From Oceanobacillus polygoni (lineage in GTDB: Bacteria > Bacillota > Bacilli > Bacillales > Amphibacillaceae): a stretch of DNA of 64,000 nt. Positions 31,444 to 39,161 of this stretch are shown in pieces. The stretch spans positions 1 through 64,000 of the forward strand of contig NZ_PIJY01000010.1 of the NCBI RefSeq assembly GCF_008304605.1, written 5' to 3'. How positions within the stretch are numbered: the stretch's first letter is position 1; every line of letters starts with the position of its first letter. The position numbers were made by a program, and so were the translations under genes. The notes under the pieces are model-generated. The model saw only the letters and a list, made by a program, of their open reading frames with translations, did not search any database and was not told the origin of the DNA.

Positions 31444-32119
31444 AGCCATATTCCCCTCTTTGCTCATCTCTAACTATAATACCGCCTTCGATAGCAATAA
31501 CTCGTTTTTTAATTGTGTTTACAATTTCCTTGCTGTGAGTGGCCATGATAATAGTTGTTCCTCTTGCATTAATTTCTTCAAATGTTTTCATAATTCCCCA
31601 TGATGTATCTGGATCCAAGTTTCCAGTTGGCTCATCGGCAATTACAATTTTAGGATGATTGACGATAGCACGTGCTATGGAAACACGTTGTTGTTCTCCA
31701 CCGGATAATTCACTCGGTAAAGAACGTGCTTTATTCTTTAAGCCAACTACTTCCAACACTTCCATTACTTGCTTGCGAATGCTTTTCGGTGATTCCTCAA
31801 TCACTTCAAGCGCAAACGCAACATTTTCATAAACTGACATTTTCGGTAATAGTTTAAAATCTTGGAATACGACACCAATGTCCCGTCGTAAATAGGGTAC
31901 TTTTCGTTCTTTAATTTCACTTAAATCTGTATCACCAATAATAATTGAACCTTTCGTTGGTTTCTCTTCACGGTACATTAATTTAATAAATGTCGATTTC
32001 CCCGCTCCGCTGGGACCAACAATATATACAAATTCACCTTGCTCTATATCAACGTTGACACCATTTAATGCTGTGACACCATTGCCATAAGTCTTATATA
32101 TATCTTTCATTAATATCAT
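31433..32119 (-). CDS. ftsE: Cell division ATP-binding protein FtsE
   Basis: The ATPase of FtsEX. Walker A GPSGAGKST is at residues 35-43, the ABC signature LSGGEQQR near 139-146 and Walker B IVIADEP near 158-164. The 228-residue size matches the family. AAAGGTG precedes the ATG. Upstream is a repeat-rich intergenic region, and no promoter could be assigned with confidence. Confidence 0.97.
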   Translation of the reverse strand: MILMKDIYKTYGNGVTALNGVNVDIEQGEFVYIVGPSGAGKSTFIKLMYREEKPTKGSIIIGDTDLSEIKERKVPYLRRDIGVVFQDFKLLPKMSVYENVAFALEVIEESPKSIRKQVMEVLEVVGLKNKARSLPSELSGGEQQRVSIARAIVNHPKIVIADEPTGNLDPDTSWGIMKTFEEINARGTTIIMATHSKEIVNTIKKRVIAIEGGIIVRDEQRGEYGYEI

Positions 32120-32140
32120 CTAAATATCACCTTTTTGTTT

Positions 32141-32378
32141 AGTTGTTGTTCCAAAAGTCCGGTAAAAATGACACATCGAATTTCTTGGTTGGCGATAAAG
32201 GAACTTCTACTAAAGAACGCCCACGTACTGTGAGCACCGTAAAAGTAAACTCAACACATCCTGTGCAAGCCCATTCCTCACGTATTGATTACATACCTCT
32301 ACGGGGAGCTACGCCATCTCAAACTTCTTGGCCCTTTTTATCCTCCTTTTTAAACATGTACTTAATAGTTGTTGTTCC
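32141..32378. mobile_element. MITE-like repeat, longest copy
   Basis: An element of about 238 bases flanked by 13-base direct repeats TAGTTGTTGTTCC at 32141-32153 and 32366-32378. Its left end (TTCCAAAAGTCCGGTAAAAA) and right end (TCCTCCTTTTTAAACATG) recur together, with different internal deletions, at 376-455, 2699-2732 and 44968-45026. It encodes no transposase. The ends of the shorter copies read as inverted TGTTCAAAAAG, suggesting a non-autonomous element. Confidence 0.6.
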
Positions 32379-32543
32379 TGGTTGTTAAATCTACTAATCA
32401 AATATACGTATCTACTAACGCTTCCGAACATACCTCTTAGATTTCCTACTTATTATAACATCTTTCTACAGCATTTTTAGACATAAAATTATTACAATTA
32501 TATTTCAATGCGTAAAAAATGTAATGATTTTCTAAAGAAAAAC

Positions 32544-32584
32544 AAAAAGAGCCCTGACAGGTGTATACCTGCATCGGGCTCCTT
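32544..32584 (-). terminator. Terminator of cccB
   Basis: Minus-strand stem GAGCCC...GGGCTC with an inner CAGGTATACACCTG hairpin, followed by TTTTTGTTTTT. Confidence 0.9.
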
Positions 32585-32601
32585 CCGTTTAAAAATAAAT
32601 G

Positions 32602-32943
32602 TTATTGTTTTTCAGATAGCCAGCTTGTCAAAGCATCCAGATCCTCACCAGCTACATTAATTGCTGGCATGCTACCTTTACCATTTGTAACAATGTCTTC
32701 AATTTCCGCTTGTGAATATTTAGATCCAACTTCCGCTAAGTCTGGACCTGCGCCACCAGATAGGTCGGCACCATGACATGCAGCACAATTTGCTTTGTAC
32801 ACTTCTTCACCTGCAGCACTTTCTACTGCACCACCATTGGAATCATCCGTACCCGTATCATCTGATGCATTGTCGTCACCAGCTCCACAGGCACCTAGTG
32901 CAAGTACTGCTCCAAACAAAACTGCTACTAACCATTTTTTCAT
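32602..32943 (-). CDS. cccB: Cytochrome c-551 lipoprotein CccB
   Basis: A small membrane-tethered c-type cytochrome that shuttles electrons to cytochrome oxidase on the outer face of the membrane. The lipobox LGAC puts the lipidated cysteine at residue 19; an acidic Asp/Gly/Asn linker follows; haem binds at CAACH (Cys53, Cys56, His57) and Met92 in GSMPAI is the likely sixth ligand. AAGGGG precedes the ATG. The length of 113 residues is typical. It lies after prfB, as in B. subtilis. Confidence 0.96.
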   Translation of the reverse strand: MKKWLVAVLFGAVLALGACGAGDDNASDDTGTDDSNGGAVESAAGEEVYKANCAACHGADLSGGAGPDLAEVGSKYSQAEIEDIVTNGKGSMPAINVAGEDLDALTSWLSEKQ

Positions 32944-33126
32944 TTTAAAAATCCCCTTTACACTTATATAAAAATCACATCCCTATTATAACCCTTTTCG
33001 TTTAGATTAAAACCGCTGTTACAACCGTTTACATCGTTAACATCACTAATAACATTGCTAAATCAATGACTTTAGCGGTTTATGGCAAATTTATGAAACA
33101 ATAGCAATATATTCTGTTCAACATCA

Positions 33127-33165
33127 AAATGGGTATCATTCTTATTGAATGATACCCATTTTGAT
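33127..33165 (-). terminator. Terminator of prfB
   Basis: Perfect 15-bp stem AAAATGGGTATCATT with its complement, loop of 7 bases, flanked by A/T runs; could act in both directions. Confidence 0.9.
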
Positions 33166-33168
33166 GTA

Positions 33169-34270
33169 TTAGTTTATTTGTGATCTTAAATAAGCATCAA
33201 TGAAAATTCCAAGATCTCCATCCATAACTGCTTGTGTGTTTCCTGTTTCCATACTTGTACGGTGGTCTTTTACCATAGAATACGGATGAAAGACGTAAGA
33301 GCGAATTTGACTTCCCCAGCCAATCTCTTTCTGTTCTCCACGAATATCGTCTAGCTCTTGTTGTTGACGTTCAATTTCTAATTGGTAAAGCTTTGATTTT
33401 AACATTTTCATTGCTGCTTCACGGTTTTTAATTTGGGAGCGCTCATTTTGACATGTAACAATGGTATTTGTCGGAAGGTGTGTTATACGAACCGCTGAAT
33501 CAGTTGTATTAACATGCTGCCCTCCAGCTCCACTTGCACGATACGTATCAACCTTAATATCTTCTGATCGGATTTCAATATCTACATCATCTGTCATTTC
33601 CGGTGTCACATCACAGGAAACGAATGAAGTATGACGGCGACCAGAAGAATCAAATGGAGAGATACGTACAAGGCGGTGGACACCCTTTTCTGCTTTCAAG
33701 TAGCCATAAGCATTATGACCTTTTATCAGAAGGGTTACACTTTTCACACCAGCTTCATCACCGGGCTGATAATCCAATGTCTCAACCTTAAAGTCTTTAT
33801 CCTCAGCAAAACGTTGATACATTCGCAATAACATACTAGCCCAATCCTGTGACTCTGTTCCACCAGCACCGGGATGTAGCTCAAGAATTGCGTTATTTGC
33901 ATCGTAGGGTTCACTTAATAGCATTTGCAGCTCAAACTCATTCACATCCGAAATGAATCCTGCTAATTCTTCCTGCAAATCGTCAAATAACTCTTGATCG
34001 TTCTCTTCTTTTACAAGCTCATAGGAAACCTCCATGTTTTCCCATCGCTCTTCCATTTCTTCAAAGCTATTCACATAACTCTTGAGACCATTTGCTTCGT
34101 TAATCGTCTTTTGTGCACTATCTTGATCATTCCAGAAATTAGGATCAGCCATTCGCATCTCCAGTTCTGCAATCCGAGCTTTCTTAGCCTCTAAGTCAAA
34201 GAGACCCCCTAAAGTCTTCAATTCGTGAAGCTATTTTGTCTAACTCGTGCTTAATTTCTACTAATTCCAT
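33169..34270 (-). CDS. prfB: Peptide chain release factor 2 (programmed +1 frameshift)
   Basis: RF2 releases peptides at UGA and UAA. The gene is read in two parts: 24 codons from the ATG at 34270 ([20 protein letters not shown]...) to an in-frame TGA at 34198-34196, then, after a +1 shift, 342 codons from GAC at 34197 to the stop at 33169, total 366 residues as in B. subtilis. The GGQ motif (GAGGQHVN) and the stop-codon-recognising SPF tripeptide ([12 protein letters not shown]) are present. Annotating only the downstream frame (33169-34221) would lose the true N-terminus. GAGGTGGAAAT precedes the ATG. Confidence 0.96.
34195..34210 (-). other. prfB programmed frameshift site
   Basis: AGGGGGTCTCTTTGAC: an internal Shine-Dalgarno (AGGGGG) three bases before CTT-TGA-C, the universal RF2 autoregulatory signal. 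Low RF2 lets the ribosome slip +1 at CTT; high RF2 terminates at TGA. Confidence 0.95.
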
Positions 34271-34298
34271 ATTTCCACCTCTTATTCAAATTTCATGT

Positions 34299-34328
34299 AA
34301 AACACTCCCGTATATGGGAGTGTTTTTA
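34299..34328 (-). terminator. Terminator of secA
   Basis: Stem AAAACACTCCC/GGGAGTGTTTT with a 5-base loop, 22 bases after the secA stop. Confidence 0.85.
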
Positions 34329-34349
34329 TTGTAGATAGTAGCAATCTAT

Positions 34350-36866
34350 TTAATTATTTCCGTGACAATTTTTATATTTTTTGCCACTTCCGCACGGACA
34401 CGGATCATTTCGACCAACAGTTTGTTTTTTCACATATGGTTTACGAACTTTCTTCTTTTCATCCTGCCCACCAGCTACTGCTTGTGTGTTTTTAACTACT
34501 TCTTGACGTTGTAGATTCTCACGAATTTGAGCTTTCATAATATACTTAGAAACCTCATCTTCAATACTGGAAACCATTGCTTCAAACATTGCAAAACCTT
34601 CCATTTGATATTCTCGCAGTGGATCGTTTTGTCCATATGCACGTAAATGAATACCTTGACGCAACTGATCCATCTGGTCAATATGGTCCATCCATTTCGA
34701 ATCTACCGCTCGAAGTACAATAACCTTCTCAAATTCACGGAATTGCTCAGGCGTAAGTTCCTCTTCTTTCTGATCATAACGCTTGCGCACCTTTTCCATG
34801 ATTAATTCAGAGATTTCTTCTGCCTCTTTCCCTTTCAACTCTCCTTCAGAAAGGTCTTCAGCATCCAGTAGGTTCCCATGCACATACTCTACAATTGCTT
34901 TTAAGTCCCAATTCTCTTCGTCATCGTCCTGTGTATGTGTGCCAACAACTCGATCAATGGAGGATTGCAGCATGTTCTCAATAATTTCTCTGATATTAGC
35001 ATCTGCATCAATCACTTCAAATCGTTGTTTATAGATAATTTCACGTTGTTCACGAAGTACATCGTCATAAGATAAGACTGTTTTACGCGCATCAAAGTTA
35101 TTTCCTTCTACTCGTTTTTGCGCAGATTCAACAGCTTTGGATACCATTTTACTTTCGATTGGTTGCGTATCATCCATACCGAGTCTTTCCATCATGGCTC
35201 TTAAGTTATCCGAACCGAAACGACGCATCAACTCGTCTTCCATCGATAAATAAAATTGAGTTACACCCGGATCTCCTTGACGTCCAGAACGACCACGAAG
35301 CTGATTATCAATTCGACGTGATTCATGACGCTCCGTACCAACAACCGCAAGCCCTCCTAATTCCTTTACACCCTCACCAAGTTTAATATCTGTTCCACGA
35401 CCAGCCATGTTCGTCGCAATAGTAACAGAACCCTTTTGTCCAGCGGTCTCAATAATCTCCGCTTCCCGATAATGGTTTTTCGCATTTAATACTTCGTGTC
35501 TTACGCCAGCCTTTTTCAATAGCTTGGATATAAGCTCCGACGTTTCCACTGCAACTGTACCAACTAGTACCGGCTGTCCAGCTGCATGTCTTTCCTTTAT
35601 ATTCTCAATAACCGCACGGAATTTACCTTCCATCGATTTATAAATTAAGTCTGCACGGTCATCACGAGCAATTTCCTTATTCGTAGGAATCGCAATAACA
35701 TCCATATTGTAAATATTTCTAAACTCTTCTTCTTCCGTTTTTGCCGTACCTGTCATCCCTGACAACTTATTGTACATCCGGAAAAAGTTCTGGAATGTGA
35801 TGGAAGCAAGTGTCATACTTTCGTTTTGAATTTGGAGTCCTTCTTTTGCTTCAATTGCCTGATGAAGACCATCACTATAACGACGACCTTTCATCTTACG
35901 TCCTGTAAATTGATCAATAATAACGACTTCTCCATCTTCTACCATATAATCATCATCTCGATGCATGGAAGCATGAGCTTTCAATGCTTGGTTGATATGA
36001 TGGGTTAAAGAAACATTATTCAAATCAAATAAATTTTCGATGGAGAAATATTTTTCTGCTTTATTAATTCCCTCTTCTGTCAATTGAACACCTTTCGTTT
36101 TTTCATCATACGTATAGTCCGTTTCTTTCGAAAGGGTTGCTACAAATCCATCTGCTTGCTGATAAAGTGCAGCTGATTTCTTAGCAGATCCTGAAATTAT
36201 TAAAGGTGTTCTCGCTTCATCAATTAAAATGGAGTCAACCTCATCAATAATGGCAAAATTTAAAGGGCGCTGCACCATTTGATTTTTATATAAAACCATA
36301 TTATCTCGGAGATAGTCAAAACCAAATTCATTATTCGTTCCATACGTTATATCACTTGCATAGGCTTCTCTTTTTTCTTCTTTTGATAAACCATTCCCAT
36401 TTAGGCCAACAGTTAATCCAAGAAAATCATACAGTTTTCCCATTTCAGTTGCATCACGGTCCGCCAAATATTCATTGACTGTAATGATGTGTACACCTTT
36501 TTCAGATAACGCATTTAAGTATGCTGGCATCGTGGAAGCGAGCGTTTTCCCCTCACCTGTTTTCATTTCTGCAATATTACCTTCATGCAAGGCAACTGCA
36601 CCTACGAGCTGCGATGTGAAAGGTCGCATACCGAGCACACGTTTAGAAGCCTCACGAACAACAGCATATGCTTCAACAAGTACATCATCAAGTGTTTCCC
36701 CATTTGCAATACGTTCTTTAAATGCTTTCGTTTTATGTTGTAAATCTGTATCAGAGAGTTTCTCTATCTCTGCTTCCATTGCTTCTATCTGATCTACTTT
36801 TTTTTGTATTCGATTCAATTGCTTTTGGTTACCATCACCAAAAATTTTCGTTAAAAATCCAGCCAT
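34350..36866 (-). CDS. secA: Preprotein translocase ATPase SecA
   Basis: SecA drives post-translational export through SecYEG. The nucleotide-binding domain holds Walker A in [11 protein letters not shown] (about residue 98-108) and Walker B with [11 protein letters not shown]; the preprotein-crosslinking and helical scaffold domains follow, and the C-terminus ends in the zinc-binding [14 protein letters not shown] motif for SecB or ribosome contact. The length of 838 residues is normal. GAGGAG precedes the ATG with a 10-base gap. It serves exported proteins of this window such as TasA-like, PBP and M23 proteins. Confidence 0.98.
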   Translation of the reverse strand: MAGFLTKIFGDGNQKQLNRIQKKVDQIEAMEAEIEKLSDTDLQHKTKAFKERIANGETLDDVLVEAYAVVREASKRVLGMRPFTSQLVGAVALHEGNIAEMKTGEGKTLASTMPAYLNALSEKGVHIITVNEYLADRDATEMGKLYDFLGLTVGLNGNGLSKEEKREAYASDITYGTNNEFGFDYLRDNMVLYKNQMVQRPLNFAIIDEVDSILIDEARTPLIISGSAKKSAALYQQADGFVATLSKETDYTYDEKTKGVQLTEEGINKAEKYFSIENLFDLNNVSLTHHINQALKAHASMHRDDDYMVEDGEVVIIDQFTGRKMKGRRYSDGLHQAIEAKEGLQIQNESMTLASITFQNFFRMYNKLSGMTGTAKTEEEEFRNIYNMDVIAIPTNKEIARDDRADLIYKSMEGKFRAVIENIKERHAAGQPVLVGTVAVETSELISKLLKKAGVRHEVLNAKNHYREAEIIETAGQKGSVTIATNMAGRGTDIKLGEGVKELGGLAVVGTERHESRRIDNQLRGRSGRQGDPGVTQFYLSMEDELMRRFGSDNLRAMMERLGMDDTQPIESKMVSKAVESAQKRVEGNNFDARKTVLSYDDVLREQREIIYKQRFEVIDADANIREIIENMLQSSIDRVVGTHTQDDDEENWDLKAIVEYVHGNLLDAEDLSEGELKGKEAEEISELIMEKVRKRYDQKEEELTPEQFREFEKVIVLRAVDSKWMDHIDQMDQLRQGIHLRAYGQNDPLREYQMEGFAMFEAMVSSIEDEVSKYIMKAQIRENLQRQEVVKNTQAVAGGQDEKKKVRKPYVKKQTVGRNDPCPCGSGKKYKNCHGNN

Positions 36867-36968
36867 ATGTTAAACGCTCCTCAAAGAAATCAATACTATA
36901 ATCCACTACTTATCATAACACTTTCCGATAATGGATGACAACTGACTAGGTGATATATAGCCCTTTTT

Positions 36969-37010
36969 CAAAAAAAAGAAAGTAGACTGAGGATAGTCTA
37001 CTTTCTTTAA
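36969..37010 (-). terminator. Terminator of the 46-codon gene
   Basis: Perfect 14-16-bp stem AAAGAAAGTAGACT with its complement (36974-37008), followed on the minus strand by eight T. No other gene ends nearby, which supports the small gene at 37054-37194. Confidence 0.85.
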
Positions 37011-37053
37011 GGAAGGAAGTAAATCGGGGAGAGTGTAACCCAGGATTTCTTAC

Positions 37054-37194
37054 TTATTTCTCTTGTCCTGAGAAAAACTCTGTAACTTTTCGGTTAGTAG
37101 CTGCAAGAATCTCGAGCAGCTGCGTAATCGTAGCCTCATGTTGTTGTACCTGTGTCACCAAAGCATGAAACCTTCGTTCATCCTCTTCATTCAC
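37054..37194 (-). CDS. Small protein of 46 residues, unknown function
   Basis: The frame begins at a GTG seven bases after a perfect AGGAGG and ends at TAA; a strong terminator follows within 45 bases. The product starts MNEEDERRFHALVTQVQQ and ends FFSGQEK; it is soluble, strongly helical in character, with heptad-like spacing of Val, Leu and Ile in residues 12-36, so it may form a coiled coil or bind a partner. I recognise no family. Two Spo0A-type boxes lie 86 and 201 bases upstream, suggesting transition-state or sporulation control. It sits between secA and hpf, where B. subtilis has prfB and secA adjoining yvyD. Confidence 0.75.
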   Translation of the reverse strand: MNEEDERRFHALVTQVQQHEATITQLLEILAATNRKVTEFFSGQEK

Positions 37195-37279
37195 ACAAAT
37201 ACCTCCTAGTTCGTTTGGTTTATTTATATCACAAACATAGGTCTAAAGACTAATTTCCGTTTTTAAATTTTAGAGTTGG

Positions 37280-37286
37280 ATTCGAC
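37280..37286 (-). promoter_or_regulatory. Spo0A-type box (TGTCGAA)
   Basis: An exact 7-base match to the Spo0A recognition sequence on the minus strand, 86 bases before the GTG of the 46-codon gene. A 7-mer alone can occur by chance. Confidence 0.4.
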
Positions 37287-37394
37287 AAGAATCGATATCA
37301 AAAGTGGACTTTTTGCACAATAATAAAACATGTTATTCTATTTTTCAGCAAATATTAGAACTAAAATCCAATAATAGTATTTCGTTCTACATTT

Positions 37395-37401
37395 TTCGAC
37401 A
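37395..37401 (-). promoter_or_regulatory. Second Spo0A-type box (TGTCGAA)
   Basis: A second exact match in the same orientation, 109 bases from the first, in the same short intergenic region. Confidence 0.35.
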
Positions 37402-37469
37402 TTATCCAACGAAGAGTACCCAAGCGCCTAAACTCCAGGAAATTAAGATCCTTCTGTTTCACAAATAAA

Positions 37470-37498
37470 GACGACCTCATTTATGAAGTCGCCTTTTT
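37470..37498 (-). terminator. Terminator of hpf
   Basis: Minus-strand stem around GCGACTTCA...TGAGGTCGTC followed by TTTATTT, 14 bases after the hpf stop; imperfect stem. Confidence 0.6.
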
Positions 37499-37511
37499 GT
37501 TAAGTTTTTAA

Positions 37512-38066
37512 TTAAAATACATTCGGTTCAATCAGTCCATATTTACCATCTCTACGACGGTATACGACGTTTGTATCTCCGGATTGATCATTTGTAAAAA
37601 CAAAGAACTCATGACCAAGCATATCCATTTGTAGAATTGCCTCTTCTGAATCCATTGGTTTTAAATTAAATCGTTTCGTTCTTACAATTTCTATTTCATC
37701 GTCTTCATCTTCTACGGAATTTGCGCTCTTTTCCATTGCAGCAAACGCATATTTTGGTGCACCGTTTTGCCTAGTTTTTCGATTGATTTTAGTTTTATAT
37801 TTACGAATCTGTCTTTCTAGTTTATCTACTACAAGATCCACAGCTGCATATAAATCAATGTGCTGTACCTCACCACGTAATAATAGATTTGTCATCGGAA
37901 TTGTAACTTCTATTCGTTGTTCATCATTATAGACACTTAAATTCACATGTACATCGGACGTTGGAGCAACATCAAAGTATCTTTCTAACTTGCTGATCTT
38001 TTTTTCTACGTATTCTTTAATTGCTCCAGTCACCTCGAGATTTTCACCACGAATGTTAAATTTCAT
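37512..38066 (-). CDS. hpf: Long-form ribosome hibernation promoting factor HPF
   Basis: Long HPF pairs 70S ribosomes into inactive 100S dimers in stationary phase. The N-terminal S30AE domain (about 1-100, MKFNIRGENLEVTGAIKEYV) binds the ribosome and the C-terminal domain (about 125-184, with ILQMDMLGHEFFVF) mediates dimerisation. The 184-residue length separates it from short HPF. AAAGGAGG precedes the ATG. A sigma-B-type promoter lies upstream, in agreement with stress induction of B. subtilis yvyD (hpf). Confidence 0.97.
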   Translation of the reverse strand: MKFNIRGENLEVTGAIKEYVEKKISKLERYFDVAPTSDVHVNLSVYNDEQRIEVTIPMTNLLLRGEVQHIDLYAAVDLVVDKLERQIRKYKTKINRKTRQNGAPKYAFAAMEKSANSVEDEDDEIEIVRTKRFNLKPMDSEEAILQMDMLGHEFFVFTNDQSGDTNVVYRRRDGKYGLIEPNVF

Positions 38067-38108
38067 AAAAGTGTCCTCCTTTATTCTTTATAGTTTTATT
38101 ATACTACG

Positions 38109-38134
38109 TTACCACTAACTTTTCCTGCTTAAAC
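38109..38134 (-). promoter_or_regulatory. Sigma-B-type promoter of hpf
   Basis: Minus-strand GTTTAA (38134-38129), 14 bases, TGGTAA (38114-38109): perfect -35 and five of six bases of the -10 element GGGTAA. Confidence 0.6.
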
Positions 38135-38201
38135 CTTCCGAAAAATTTGATGTTTTTTGTAAAATCATCTGTAAACCGTGTCATACCAGGGGTTAGGCAC
38201 T

Positions 38202-38248
38202 TTACATTTAGTTAATATAATTTACAAAAATATATTAATTAAATGTAA
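38202..38248. repeat. 18-bp AT-rich inverted repeat
   Basis: TTACATTTAGTTAATATA (38202-38219) and TATATTAATTAAATGTAA (38231-38248) pair at 17 of 18 positions around an 11-base loop. There is no T-run, so it is unlikely to be a terminator. It is preceded by GGGGTTAGGCAC, a sequence type seen in dispersed Bacillaceae repeats. Confidence 0.6.
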
Positions 38249-38342
38249 CTTATTTCTATTGGTTAAGTTTGAGCAACTCCTACCGTCTAGATTCGCTCTG
38301 AACGGGTGTGTACCTTAAACTGGCCTCAGCTCCTCGGAAAAT

Positions 38343-38374
38343 AAAAAAACGACGTGTACTTTGTACACGCCATC
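38343..38374 (-). terminator. Terminator of the flaG-fliDST operon
   Basis: Stem GGCGTGTAC/GTACACGTC with a 3-base loop, followed on the minus strand by TTTTTT, 5 bases after fliT. Confidence 0.85.
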
Positions 38375-38379
38375 ACCCA

Positions 38380-38733
38380 TTATTTTTTGCTATCCATAAA
38401 CATTCCATCCATTGTTTGGATATTTTTATAAGGATTCGTATAGGACTGGTTTGACTTTTTCTGCATTTTAACCTGCTTCATTTCCTTTTTTAAATCCGAA
38501 AATAGCGTCTGCATTTTCGATTGAATTTCTTCATTAAATTGCATTAGCTCTTTGCCAAGTTGCTTTTCTGCTTCTGTATAGGGTGGATTTAATGCTTTCA
38601 TAGCAATTCCGCGTTGTGTAATCAATGCTGTCAATTGATCAATGATCGACTCCCTCGTTTTACCTGTAATTTCCTGATTTAAAAGCTGTTTCATTTGCAA
38701 CGTTAGCTCATAAACTGGCTCCACTCTGTTCAT
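38380..38733 (-). CDS. fliT: Flagellar protein FliT
   Basis: A FliT-type export chaperone for the cap protein FliD. The 117-residue product is all-helical and polar and has no strong motif; the call rests mostly on position after fliD-fliS, the conserved order. The ATG at 38733 overlaps the fliS stop as TAATG. The longer frame to 38793 lies within fliS. The C-terminus is lysine-, methionine- and glutamine-rich. Confidence 0.85.
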   Translation of the reverse strand: MNRVEPVYELTLQMKQLLNQEITGKTRESIIDQLTALITQRGIAMKALNPPYTEAEKQLGKELMQFNEEIQSKMQTLFSDLKKEMKQVKMQKKSNQSYTNPYKNIQTMDGMFMDSKK

Positions 38734-39134
38734 TATACTGGTTCGCCTTTGGCAAATTGCTGCTGACGGTTTTTCAGAATCACTTGCTTCCATGTATCAC
38801 GGAACTCCGTTACCAATCCCAATACCTCTTCAAGCTTTGTCACATCATTTTTAATGTTTGCCTCTTTCAACTGAAATTGTATAAATTCATACAATGGCAT
38901 GATCTGCTTTGAGATTTCTATTTTTGGATCTAAGGTGATCATTAGTTCCTGAATAATATTTTGCGCCTTTTGGATATTTTTATTTTTTGCTTCATATTTG
39001 TTATCCTTCATATCTTTCATTGCCTGTTTGATGAATTTCATGCATCCATTGTAAAGCATTAACGTTAACTCTCCACCAGATGCTGTATTTACAGAGTTAT
39101 TTTGATATGCTTGATAAGCTTTATTCGCTCCCAT
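38733..39134 (-). CDS. fliS: Flagellin-specific chaperone FliS
   Basis: FliS binds flagellin in the cytoplasm and prevents premature assembly; in Bacillus it also helps FliW-controlled feedback. The N-terminus ANKAYQAYQNNSVNTASGGE and the LTLMLYNGCMKFIKQA segment are diagnostic, and 133 residues is the usual length. It lies between fliD and fliT. Its main client, flagellin, is not encoded in the window. Confidence 0.96.
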   Translation of the reverse strand: MGANKAYQAYQNNSVNTASGGELTLMLYNGCMKFIKQAMKDMKDNKYEAKNKNIQKAQNIIQELMITLDPKIEISKQIMPLYEFIQFQLKEANIKNDVTKLEEVLGLVTEFRDTWKQVILKNRQQQFAKGEPV

Positions 39135-39161
39135 TTGCCCTTCATTCCTTTCTTACCTGAG

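Larger units (their letters stand above)
32120..32601. other. Intergenic region between cccB and ftsE
   Basis: These 482 bases carry no credible gene. They consist mainly of the long copy of the MITE-like repeat (32141-32378) and the cccB terminator (32544-32584), with AT-rich sequence between. Confidence 0.65.
37195..37511. other. Intergenic region between the 46-codon gene and hpf
   Basis: AT-rich and without a credible gene. It contains two Spo0A-type boxes (37280-37286 and 37395-37401) and the hpf terminator (37470-37498). No clear -35/-10 pair could be fixed. Confidence 0.55.
38067..38379. other. Intergenic region between hpf and fliT
   Basis: No gene is seen. It contains the hpf sigma-B promoter, a long AT-rich inverted repeat (38202-38248) and the fliT terminator (38343-38374). 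Confidence 0.6.

Noticed and set aside
32143-32388. 81-codon plus-strand frame
   Set aside because: Lies wholly inside the MITE-like repeat, has no ribosome site, and the shorter repeat copies break it.
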